Below are positions 1 to 5,150 of a stretch of DNA of 8,782 bases, piece after piece. Within the stretch, counting starts at the first letter, position 1. The number at the start of each line of letters is the position of its first letter. The translations under genes and the position numbers were made by a program. The notes under the pieces were generated by a model. It was given only the letters and a program-made list of their open reading frames with translations, searched no databases and was not told the origin of the DNA. Origin of the DNA: Acidobacteriota bacterium (GTDB lineage: Bacteria > Acidobacteriota > Terriglobia > Acidiferrales > UBA7541); NCBI GenBank assembly GCA_003131705.1, contig PKUY01000168.1, positions 1 through 8,782 on the forward strand, written 5' to 3'.

Positions 1-617
1 TCGTCGTTGCCGGGGATCACGTAGTCCACCACCGTCGGGTCGCAGTTGGTGTCAACCACCGCAACCACCGGGATGCCCAGCTTGCGGGCTTCCTTCACGG
101 CAATCGCTTCGTTGTTGGAGTCGACGATGAAGAGCGCGTCAGGCAGCCGCTTCATGGTCTTGATGCCGGCCAGGTTCGCCTGCAGGTGCTTGCGCTCCCG
201 CTCCAGGCGAATCACTTCCTTCTTGGTCAGCAGTTCGTACCGGCCATCCGTAGCCATCTCATCCAGTTCCTGAAGGCGCTTCACCGACTTCTGCACCGTC
301 ACCCAGTTGGTGAGCAAGCCGCCCAGCCAGCGCTGGTTGATGTACGGCATTCCCGCGCGGGTGGCCTCTTCGGCCACGGCGTCCTGGGCCTGGCGCTTGG
401 TGCCGACGAAGAGAATCGTCTTGCCGCTTGCGCACAGCTCTGTGACGAATTTCGACGCGTCCTTGAACAGCTTGAGCGTCTTCTGCAGGTCGATGATGTA
501 AATGCCATTGCGCTCGCCGAAGATGTATTCCTTCATCTTCGGATTCCAGCGCCGCGTCTGATGGCCAAAATGAACTCCGGCCTCCAGAAGCTCTTTCATC
601 GTAATTTCGACTCCCAA
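1..617 (-). CDS. rpsB: 30S ribosomal protein S2, 3' end cut by window edge
   Basis: S2 is a structural protein of the 30S subunit that helps recruit S1. The visible 205 residues follow the family closely: [20 protein letters not shown] at the N-terminus, [22 protein letters not shown], then [11 protein letters not shown] near residues 95-105, and a final LPDALFIVD...[14 protein letters not shown]...DYVIPGND. The usual 240-300 residue protein therefore lacks only its C-terminal part, which lies beyond position 1. The chosen start is TTG at 617: a perfect AGGAGG (627-622) sits four bases upstream and gives the typical extra residues before ITMKELL. The first ATG, at 599, would be 22 bases from that site. 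The gene follows rpsI on the same strand after 117 bases, a ribosomal grouping seen in several phyla, with tsf expected beyond the edge. Identity is very secure; the TTG start is inferred. Confidence 0.97.
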   Translation of the reverse strand, partial: MGVEITMKELLEAGVHFGHQTRRWNPKMKEYIFGERNGIYIIDLQKTLKLFKDASKFVTELCASGKTILFVGTKRQAQDAVAEEATRAGMPYINQRWLGGLLTNWVTVQKSVKRLQELDEMATDGRYELLTKKEVIRLERERKHLQANLAGIKTMKRLPDALFIVDSNNEAIAVKEARKLGIPVVAVVDTNCDPTVVDYVIPGND

Positions 618-627
618 ATTACCTCCT

Positions 628-734
628 CAATAAAGGGATGCTTCGGATCCCGGTAAGCCGGGACAGCATCCTTTTCTGCCGGTTTCTTGCCGGCCGCGAA
701 TTAGCTCCGGCCTTAGGGCCGGAGCCAGGATTGA
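628..734 (-). promoter_or_regulatory. Hairpin-rich rpsI-rpsB intergenic leader
   Basis: Three inverted repeats fill this gap. The one next to the rpsI stop pairs 704-712 with 717-725 (nine perfect base pairs, GCTCCGGCC, four-base loop). The middle one pairs 678-682 with 690-694. The one nearest rpsB pairs 636-642 with 665-671 (GGATGCT/AGCATCC) and encloses an inner six-pair stem (648-653 with 658-663, TCCCGG/CCGGGA). None is followed by a clear U-run on the minus strand, so classical terminators are unlikely. Possible roles are 3'-end protection of the rplM-rpsI message, an RNA processing site, or an S2-responsive leader. rpsB leaders are known autoregulatory targets in gammaproteobacteria, but no homology to them is claimed. 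Confidence 0.5.
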
Positions 735-1151
735 TTACCGCTTGCTGAACTGGAAGCGGCGACGTGCGCCCTTCTGTCCGTACTTCTTCCGTTCCTTCAT
801 ACGCGAGTCGCGTGTGAGGAAACCGTTCTTCCGGAGCGCGGGACGCAGCTCCGGATTAAGCTTTGCGAGCGCGCGGGCAATACCCATGCGGACCGCACCG
901 GCCTGTCCGCCGACGCCGCCGCCCTTTACCTGGCACTTCACTTCGAGCTGGTCGAGCATCTGCGTGAACTTCAGCGGCTCAACAGCGGCCGTGTTCCACG
1001 CGATGTTGCGGAAATATTCGTCGACGGGCCGCTTGTTCACCGTGAACAGCGCCGGACCCATCTTGATGTACACGCGCGCCACCGCTTCCCGGCGGCGGCC
1101 TGTGCCGTAGAACTTCTTTGGATCATCAGTCGAACTGGCGGCTGAACTCAA
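735..1151 (-). CDS. rpsI: 30S ribosomal protein S9
   Basis: S9 belongs to the 30S head, and its C-terminal tail reaches the P-site tRNA. The sequence shows the family signature from YGTGRRREAVARVYI (about residues 15-30) through NKRPVDEYF, the glycine-rich GGGVGGQAGAVRMGIARAL (about 78-96), and LRKNGFLTRDSRMKERKKYG, to the invariant tail RRRFQFSKR. With TTG at 1151 as start the protein has 138 residues, normal for S9. This start lies four bases after AGGAGG (1161-1156). The reading frame is open to 1199, but the extra residues are not S9-like and have no ribosome site. It follows rplM by 103 bases with no obvious promoter between, so it is probably co-transcribed. Identity is certain; the start is inferred. 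Confidence 0.97.
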   Translation of the reverse strand: MSSAASSTDDPKKFYGTGRRREAVARVYIKMGPALFTVNKRPVDEYFRNIAWNTAAVEPLKFTQMLDQLEVKCQVKGGGVGGQAGAVRMGIARALAKLNPELRPALRKNGFLTRDSRMKERKKYGQKGARRRFQFSKR

Positions 1152-1254
1152 CTTTCCTCCTGCTTCAATGACTGCCCGATTAGCGTCCCTAGACAGCATT
1201 CATCGCGGATGTGTCCACTGGGCGCGTAAATTTTCAAAAACTCTTTTCGCGAGG

Positions 1255-1704
1255 TTACAGCGCGAGCGGCTGAGGCTTTTGTCCGGCGTGGCGGGCGAGC
1301 GCTTCACTTCCGGCATAAACACGCAGCTTCTTTGCACGACGCGCGCGGAGCTTGTTTTTTGGCAGCATCCCAAGCACCGCTTCGCGCACGACCTCTGCTG
1401 GACGGCGTTGCATCAGCGCCCGAATCGGCACTTCCTTCAATCCGCCCGGCCAACCACTATGGTGACGATAAATTTTCTGATCGATCTTGTTTCCCGTGAG
1501 CTTGATGCGCTCCGCGTTGATCACAACGATGTGATCGCCACAGTCGAGAAACGGCGTATAGCTCGGCTTGTCCTTGCCGATCAAGAGACGCGCGATGCGC
1601 GTAGCCAGACGGCCCAGCACCTGCCCGTCGGCATCCACTACAAACCAGTTAGCCCCAACCGAAAGCGCTTCCGACTCCCGGCCCTTTGGAACATATGTCG
1701 GCAT
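1255..1704 (-). CDS. rplM: 50S ribosomal protein L13
   Basis: L13 is an early-assembling 50S protein. Family landmarks are WFVVDADGQVLGRLAT (about residues 20-35), YTPFLDCGDHIVVINAERI, LTGNKIDQKIYRHHSG, RRPAEVVREAVLGMLPKNKL (about 100-119) and KLRVYAGSEALARHAGQKPQ near the end. ATG at 1704 gives 149 residues against about 142 in E. coli. The frame is open further up to a TTG at 1752, but that codon overlaps the -10 hexamer of the promoter at 1752-1780, so it would not be in the transcript. A GTG at 1716 is a possible alternative. The ribosome site before 1704 is weak (AAGG about 13 bases upstream). It leads the rplM-rpsI block. Identity is certain; the start is fairly sure. Confidence 0.96.
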   Translation of the reverse strand: MPTYVPKGRESEALSVGANWFVVDADGQVLGRLATRIARLLIGKDKPSYTPFLDCGDHIVVINAERIKLTGNKIDQKIYRHHSGWPGGLKEVPIRALMQRRPAEVVREAVLGMLPKNKLRARRAKKLRVYAGSEALARHAGQKPQPLAL

Positions 1705-1751
1705 CTGCCCAGTCACACCTTTCCGTCTGATTCCTCTAAAGACAAACGCCA

Positions 1752-1780
1752 AGTGTAGGCTACCGGGTAATTTCTGTCAA
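1752..1780 (-). promoter_or_regulatory. Sigma-70-type promoter of rplM-rpsI-rpsB
   Basis: On the minus strand a perfect TTGACA (1780-1775) is separated by 17 bases from TACACT (1757-1752). Transcription should begin near 1745, giving a leader of about 40 bases before the rplM ATG at 1704. The strong match and position fit a highly expressed ribosomal operon, and the promoter rules out the upstream TTG as the rplM start. The lexA promoter in this window carries the same GCCTACACT block at its -10. Confidence 0.8.
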
Positions 1781-2024
1781 CGAAGAGTCTCACCTGCATA
1801 GCATTCTCCGAGTGAACCTCTTGGGGACGGCTGAAGCGGAGTTGTGGGGGGGACTCCACGGGCTGGTCGCAGCTCTCGGGCCGCCGCCGGGATTCGACGC
1901 GCGATATCTGCTGCCTGAAATTCCTCAGTGCGGTCCCGACCTTCGTCGAAAGTTGGCAAGTGTTTACGATAAGATAACTTCTCTGTAACTTGGCGTTCGC
2001 AGAATCATAGAAGGAGGAGGAGGC
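1781..2024. other. Divergent intergenic region, rplM / winged-helix gene
   Basis: No gene is supported here. A 60-residue minus-strand frame at 1777-1959 has no recognisable content and no ribosome site. The right part is AT-richer (1960-1995) and should hold the plus-strand promoter of the winged-helix gene. Weak candidates are TTGGCA (1953-1958) with TAACTT 16 bases on, or TTTACG (1963-1968) with TAACTT 17 bases on. Neither is convincing. A purine-rich AAGGAGGAGGAGG (2010-2022) is the ribosome site of the gene at 2025. Confidence 0.5.
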
Positions 2025-2360
2025 GTGACCTCGATCCTGTCTTCATTAACCGGTGTCAGTCCTTCGCAACCAGAGGTTTTCGACCGGCTACTTCGCAGGG
2101 CCGCCGCTTATTGCTGGCGGGAGCGATTCAAAAACCAGACGTCCAAGGGAGCTATCAACGTGAGTCACAATCAAATTGGAGAAACCGCGGGTGCTATCTG
2201 GGAGACTCTCGCGAAGGACGGTCCCTTGACGTTCGCCGCCATCATGGAAGAAGTGAACGTGCCACAGAGCGTTTTCTTCATGGCGATTGGCTGGCTTTCG
2301 CGCGAAGAAAAACTGCAATTTGAGCCAGCCAACGGCGACTACCTCGTTCGGCTAGCGTGA
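2025..2360 (+). CDS. Small winged helix-turn-helix protein (DUF2582/PF10771-like)
   Basis: The C-terminal 65 residues match the small winged-helix family typified by IGxTAGxIWxxLxxxGP...A(I/L)GWLxRExK. Here this reads IGETAGAIWETLAKDGPLTF (about residues 51-70), VFFMAIGWLSREEKLQFE and DYLVRLA at the end. The family is assumed to bind DNA through the winged helix, but its target is generally unknown. GTG at 2025 is preceded by a repeated GGAGGAGGAGG and gives 111 residues. An in-frame GTG at 2160 has its own GGGAG eight bases upstream and yields a 66-residue protein that is just the domain. The first 45 residues (basic, with AAAYCWRERFKN) have no recognisable family. It is the only confident plus-strand gene, diverging from rplM and converging on the bactofilin gene. 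Family fairly sure; start uncertain. Confidence 0.8.
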   Translation: MTSILSSLTGVSPSQPEVFDRLLRRAAAYCWRERFKNQTSKGAINVSHNQIGETAGAIWETLAKDGPLTFAAIMEEVNVPQSVFFMAIGWLSREEKLQFEPANGDYLVRLA

Positions 2361-2526
2361 GTCCATATTCCCTCGTAACAGGGAGCACACCGGCGTAGTG
2401 TCCGAACGCTCGGTGCGCAGCACATCGCATGCGTAACGATTTGGCTGGAACAGTCCGCGCAGAAATCAAGGAAGGCAGCGGCGGGCCGCATCGCGCGACC
2501 CGTCCACCGGTTGAGAGCGATAAAAC
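2361..2526. other. Convergent intergenic region without clear terminator
   Basis: This gap lies between the 3' ends of the winged-helix and bactofilin genes. A weak inverted repeat TCCCT/AGGGA (about 2370-2385, six-base loop) follows the winged-helix stop, but no T-run follows it. Nothing else is recognised. Confidence 0.4.
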
Positions 2527-3093
2527 TTAGTCCGAGGAGCTAGCCGTCGTCGCCGCGGCGCGAGGAGTCCGCGTGTACGAAGGCTTGTCGAGATCGTTGC
2601 CGCTATCGCTTGCTTCGCCGGTCTTATCGATTTCGATTGAGCCTTTGAAGTAAGCGCCGTCCTCGATCATGATCCGGGCGGTCGTCAGGTCGCCAACCAC
2701 CGAGCCGTCTTTCTTGATCTCGATGCGGTCGCGGGCCCGCAGATTGCCCTTCACGTTTCCGTACACGACCACTTCGCGGGCGATTACATCGGCGGTGAGG
2801 CGTGCGCTCGCGCCAATCGTCAGCTTGCGGTCTTCCAACTGCACCAGCCCTTCGACGCTGCCGTCGATGGCCAGGTCTTCGTTGCCGGTGATCTCGCCCT
2901 TCACGTGCAGACTTGCGCCGAGACGTGCTGTGCCGCTGCTGCTGCGGTCAGCGGATGTCGTCGGATACGCCGAATCCAGTGGTGCCATGGTCTTTGCCTC
3001 CCCAGTAGAAGATGGTGCAGGTGATACGTTCGTTCTAGGCTGCTGCGGTAGCGGCGTCCTAGCGGGAGTATCTTGCTTTTTCTCTCCCCACAT
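2527..3093 (-). CDS. Bactofilin family polymer-forming protein
   Basis: Bactofilins (PF04519) self-assemble, without nucleotide, into filaments on the inner face of the membrane. In other bacteria they scaffold cell-wall enzymes, stalks or chromosome-partition proteins. The core spans about residues 57-156 and shows the short repeating beta-helix rungs: LGASLHVKGEITGNEDLAIDGSVEG, LTIGASARLTADVIAREVVVYGNVKGNL, DRIEIKKDGSVVGDLTTARIMIEDGAYFKGSIE. The flanks are a proline/serine/threonine-rich N-terminus (1-56) and a low-complexity C-terminus (157-188), the usual disordered tails. ATG at 3093 follows AAGGAGG with a four-base spacer. The common partner, an M23 peptidase gene, is not adjacent. Subfamily and cellular role cannot be told from sequence; family call is firm. 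Confidence 0.93.
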   Translation of the reverse strand: MWGEKKQDTPARTPLPQQPRTNVSPAPSSTGEAKTMAPLDSAYPTTSADRSSSGTARLGASLHVKGEITGNEDLAIDGSVEGLVQLEDRKLTIGASARLTADVIAREVVVYGNVKGNLRARDRIEIKKDGSVVGDLTTARIMIEDGAYFKGSIEIDKTGEASDSGNDLDKPSYTRTPRAAATTASSSD

Positions 3094-3180
3094 TTACCCT
3101 CCTTGGGCCCAACTGCGCCGGAACCATAATGGTATGCGGACCGGGGATAACAATCTATTCCCGTGTGAAATATGAACCCA

Positions 3181-3204
3181 GCCCAAAATGGGACAGTGTG
3201 TCCG
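3181..3204. repeat. Palindromic element, copy A
   Basis: The element reads GCCCAAAATG then GGACAGTGTGTCCG. It contains the inverted repeat GGACA-GTG-TGTCC and, before it, CCCA-AAA-TGGG. A related copy occurs at 4195-4216 in the opposite orientation upstream of lexA: read on the minus strand it is GCCCAAATTA then GGACACTGTCCG. It lies about 90-110 bases upstream of the bactofilin ATG, so it may be an operator. A mobile-element end or a small intergenic repeat is the alternative. Confidence 0.45.
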
Positions 3205-3214
3205 GGGAGATAAC

Positions 3215-3237
3215 TGACGATGCGACCAGCATCGTCA
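3215..3237. other. Perfect hairpin in bactofilin-lexA gap
   Basis: TGACGATGC (3215-3223) pairs with GCATCGTCA (3229-3237) around a five-base loop GACCA. No U-run follows on either strand, so an intrinsic terminator is not supported. It overlaps the start of the doubtful small plus-strand frame. Role unknown. Confidence 0.45.
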
Positions 3238-3369
3238 TCCTGCCCCCGGGCCACTGCCGGCATGAAGGACATCATCCTACGTTTTGAGGTTAGAACCGAA
3301 CAGAACGAGCGATTGAAGACTCACCGCAGGGAGGTGGAGGCTGCGGAGAAATTCGAGAGCAACGGCTAG
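3220..3369 (+). CDS. Doubtful small ORF, 49 codons
   Basis: ATG at 3220 has GGGGAG ten bases upstream and opens a 49-residue frame. An internal ATG at 3262 would give 35 residues starting MKDIILRFEVRTEQNERLKT. The second part is charged and helix-like (KTHRREVEAAEKFES). It resembles nothing recognised and the start lies in a hairpin. It may be a chance frame or a gene remnant. Confidence 0.15.
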   Translation: MRPASSSCPRATAGMKDIILRFEVRTEQNERLKTHRREVEAAEKFESNG

Positions 3370-3495
3370 CCGATGGATCTCACTCAAGCTTTGAAAGTTA
3401 TCCGGGGTGAGGGGAGCAAACGGTAAGACCCGAACCGACACAGATCTCGCAATTTTCTTCGGGCGTGGCGTCTCTGTGGTAAATCTTCTCTGGCG

Positions 3496-4119
3496 TCAGT
3501 ACTTTCGCAGTACGCCGACAACTCGTCCTTGAATTTTCACATCCGTCGCGGCCACCATGATCGGCGCCATCGTCGAATTTGCAGGCTGCAGTCGGATTTT
3601 GCCGCCCGGCTCGCGATAAAATCGCTTCACGGTCGCTTCATCCTCGCCCACCAGCGCGACTACAATTTCCCCGGGGTTCGCGACCTGGGTCTGCTCGACC
3701 ACGATGTAATCCCCGTCGAGGATATGATCCTCGCGCATCGATTCGCCCTTCACCTGCAGCACGAACGTATTCTGCCCGCGCGCAAAATCAGCCAGCGAAA
3801 TCGTCTCGCGATCTTCGACCGCTTCGAGCGGGCGACCCGCGGCGATCCTTCCGGCCAGTGGCAGCTCGATCACGTGGCGGTCCAAAATCTCCTCGCGCAC
3901 CGGCTTCGGCAGCTGCGTCACCTCAATCGACCGGCTCTGGTTGTACCCGCGCCGTATGAATCCCTTCTTCTCAAGTGTCGAGAGATGTTTGTGCACCGTC
4001 GCGAGCGAAGTCAGCTTCATGGCGTGCGCGATTTCCTCGAAGCTAGGCGAGTAGCCGTTCTTGTTTATGAATCCCACAAGGTAATTCAGCACTTCCTTCT
4101 GCCGTTTCGTCAGTGACAT
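3496..4119 (-). CDS. lexA: LexA SOS-response repressor/autoprotease
   Basis: LexA represses DNA-damage genes and inactivates itself by RecA-stimulated self-cleavage. The 207-residue protein is family length. The N-terminal winged helix (about 1-65) starts MSLTKRQKEVLNYLVGFINK and includes NGYSPSFEEIAHAMKLTSLATVHKHLSTLEKKGFI. The S24 peptidase half carries the Ala-Gly scissile bond at A94-G95 (within LAGRIAAGRPLEA), the nucleophile Ser127 in VKGESM and the general base Lys165 in ATVKRFYR, so the protein should be cleavable. ATG at 4119 follows GGGGGAA by about five bases. The frame is open up to 4239, but that stretch contains the promoter (4157-4185), so the longer form is rejected. It appears monocistronic. 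Autoregulation is suggested by the repeat inside its promoter. Confidence 0.97.
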   Translation of the reverse strand: MSLTKRQKEVLNYLVGFINKNGYSPSFEEIAHAMKLTSLATVHKHLSTLEKKGFIRRGYNQSRSIEVTQLPKPVREEILDRHVIELPLAGRIAAGRPLEAVEDRETISLADFARGQNTFVLQVKGESMREDHILDGDYIVVEQTQVANPGEIVVALVGEDEATVKRFYREPGGKIRLQPANSTMAPIMVAATDVKIQGRVVGVLRKY

Positions 4120-4156
4120 CGCAGTTCCCCCAGCAAACCTAGCAATATCTTGCGAG

Positions 4157-4185
4157 AGTGTAGGCGAACCAAAAGCGAAAGTCAA
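4157..4185 (-). promoter_or_regulatory. lexA sigma-70-type promoter
   Basis: On the minus strand TTGACT (4185-4180) and TACACT (4162-4157) are separated by 17 bases. Transcription should start near 4150, about 30 bases before the lexA ATG. The -10 and the three bases before it (GCCTACACT) are identical to those of the rplM promoter. Confidence 0.75.
4166..4180 (-). promoter_or_regulatory. lexA: Candidate LexA operator in lexA promoter
   Basis: Within the -35/-10 spacer the minus strand reads TTTC-GCTTTTG-GTTC, one base from the direct-repeat GTTC-N7-GTTC operator described for alphaproteobacterial LexA. The wider repeat is TTCGC-N6-TTCGC, also with an 11-base period. Position over the promoter is what an autoregulatory operator would need. 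No Gram-positive GAAC-N4-GTTC or E. coli CTGT-N8-ACAG site was found here. Inference only. Confidence 0.45.
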
Positions 4186-4194
4186 TGGTACCCA

Positions 4195-4216
4195 CGGACA
4201 GTGTCCTAATTTGGGC
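4195..4216. repeat. Palindromic element, copy B
   Basis: The plus strand reads CGGACAGTGTCC then TAATTTGGGC. GGACA-G-TGTCC (4196-4206) is a perfect inverted repeat centred about 50 bases upstream of the predicted lexA transcription start. The minus-strand reading aligns with the element at 3181-3204, with a two-base difference in the palindrome spacing. It could be an activator or repressor site shared by both promoters, or the end of a mobile element. Confidence 0.45.
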
Positions 4217-4234
4217 GCCCGAGAGGACCATTCC

Positions 4235-4266
4235 CTCATCGCCCTGTGTCGAGTTGGGCCGATGAG
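4235..4266 (-). other. Bulged hairpin downstream of boxA-like site
   Basis: CTCATCG (4235-4241) pairs with CGATGAG (4260-4266), extended by CCC (4242-4244) with GGG (4256-4258) and a single bulged base at 4259. The loop is 11 bases. No U-run follows on either strand. It lies between the boxA-like site and the lexA promoter and may be part of a structured leader or short RNA. Confidence 0.4.
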
Positions 4267-4652
4267 TTGCTGTTATTTAGTTGTCAAAGAGCGATGCGGG
4301 CTTTCGTCAAGAAAGCTGAACTCCGAAAAAGTTGCGACTAGAAATGCTTGCGACCGTTTGTTTCGAGTGACTTAGAGGGGATTCTAATAACGACGATGTT
4401 GCGATTAGAAAACTGGAGATGGGCGACGAGCAGGTACCGCGCCGGCGATTTGCCCTGTGCTTGGCAAATACAAAATGCCGCAAGCACACGATGCGACACC
4501 AGCATTCTGTAAGGCGATTTGCAGGCTGTACGAGAGTGCAGATTCGGGCCAGGCGCGAAAAGTAGGACCTGCAAACTTAAATTTGGGGCACGCGATCCAT
4601 CAATCCACTACGATTTCCATCATTGTGAGATAACAGCGCGCACCTGGAAAGT
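4240..4652. other. Gene-poor region upstream of lexA
   Basis: No protein-coding gene is supported. Two minus-strand frames (4307-4489 and 4338-4574) have no recognisable content and poor ribosome sites. The stretch holds a boxB/boxA-like pair (4279-4316), a hairpin (4235-4266), a seven-pair inverted repeat ATTTGCC/GGCAAAT near 4447-4470, and TTCTAAT/ATTAGAA near 4382-4411. It is downstream of the PH-domain gene, yet no clear terminator for that operon is visible. An unrecognised structured RNA or the remains of an rRNA-type leader are possible. I found no tRNA or rRNA. Confidence 0.45.
4279..4316 (-). promoter_or_regulatory. boxB/boxA-like antitermination site
   Basis: The minus strand carries CGCTCTTTGACAACT (4293-4279), close to the boxA sequence of rRNA leaders (TGCTCTTTAACA in E. 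coli; CTCTTTGACAA forms in many other phyla). Just before it is a hairpin GCTTTC-TTGAC-GAAAGC (4316-4300), in the boxB-then-boxA order of rrn leaders. boxA binds NusB-S10 and promotes antitermination. No rRNA gene follows: the next gene in this direction is lexA. It may be a relic or an orphan site. Confidence 0.4.
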
Positions 4653-5150
4653 CTATTTCCTTGCGGCGTCAACCTGCTGCTGAACCGCCATCCTGAATTC
4701 AGACGGATGAGCGATCTTCAGAAAAGGCTCGGGCGTCCCGCCAGTGCCGTGGATCATCACCGTCCCGTAGCCCAGCATCCTTCCCGCTACTGATTCTTCG
4801 ATTCCGATGCTCTCGACTTTCGCGAGCATGATTTCGAGCGATCTACGGCTGGTCATCCCTGTCTTGATGATCACCCGTTTGTCCGTGACGGCAATTTCCG
4901 TAGCGTTTTTCTTGACGACGTTATAGCCAAAGATAATCGCGGCCACAAAGATTAGGACGGCGCCCGCAATAGTGACGTCGTTGACGGGGATCTCATTGCC
5001 GGCGATATCGTTTCGATAAACCAAAACAGCAATTCCCGCCCCAGCGATGATCGCCGCGAGGATGGCAGACCCAAACAGAACGCTCCAATGAATGCCTGTG
5101 CGATATACAACCTTCTCGCCCGGAATCAGATTGTTCTCGACGTAGCTCAT
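4653..5150 (-). CDS. Two-helix membrane protein with bacterial PH domain (bPH2-like)
   Basis: The 165-residue protein has a short N-terminal stretch with LIPGEKVVYRTGIHW. Two hydrophobic helices follow at about 23-45 and 60-80, joined by a short polar loop. A bacterial pleckstrin-homology domain (PF03703 type) fills about 82-161: ATEIAVTDKRVIIKTGMTSRRSLEIMLAKVESIGIEES, then GRMLGYGTVMIHGTGG and a closing FRMAVQQQV helix. The order is typical of small YdbS-like inner-membrane proteins whose function is poorly known. ATG at 5150 overlaps the dehydrogenase stop (ATGA) and there is no good ribosome site of its own, so translation is probably coupled. It is last in the operon. Whether it is functionally tied to the dehydrogenase is not shown by sequence. 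Confidence 0.88.
   Translation of the reverse strand: MSYVENNLIPGEKVVYRTGIHWSVLFGSAILAAIIAGAGIAVLVYRNDIAGNEIPVNDVTIAGAVLIFVAAIIFGYNVVKKNATEIAVTDKRVIIKTGMTSRRSLEIMLAKVESIGIEESVAGRMLGYGTVMIHGTGGTPEPFLKIAHPSEFRMAVQQQVDAARK

Larger units (their letters stand above)
3094..3495. other. Gene-poor region between bactofilin gene and lexA
   Basis: About 400 bases without a confident gene. It holds the upstream region of the bactofilin gene (no clear -35/-10 pair found), a palindromic element at 3181-3204 related to one upstream of lexA, a perfect nine-pair hairpin at 3215-3237 (TGACGATGC/GCATCGTCA), a doubtful 49-codon frame (3220-3369) and a 17-codon frame (3373-3426) on the plus strand. No terminator with a U-run is visible after lexA. 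The small frames could be remnants of a decayed gene. Confidence 0.5.

Noticed and set aside
186..656. Plus-strand 156-codon frame opposite rpsB
   Set aside because: It is antisense to a certain ribosomal gene and has no family resemblance.
704..725. Intrinsic terminator after rpsI
   Set aside because: The nine-pair stem is strong, but the following minus-strand bases are TAATTCGC, not a U-run, and rpsB continues downstream.
1705..1752. TTG at 1752 as the L13 start
   Set aside because: It overlaps the -10 hexamer of the rplM promoter, and the extra residues are not part of L13.
1168..1758. Plus-strand 196-codon frame opposite rplM
   Set aside because: It is a shadow of L13 codon structure in GC-rich DNA, with no domain.
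3529..4116. Plus-strand 195-codon frame opposite lexA
   Set aside because: It is antisense to a complete LexA with all catalytic residues; no ribosome site or family found.
4120..4239. Longer N-terminus for LexA, frame open to 4239
   Set aside because: The extension is not LexA-like and spans the -35/-10 pair at 4157-4185, so it would lie upstream of the transcript start.
4338..4574. Minus-strand 78-codon frame in the lexA upstream region
   Set aside because: No recognisable protein features and no ribosome site; the region looks non-coding.
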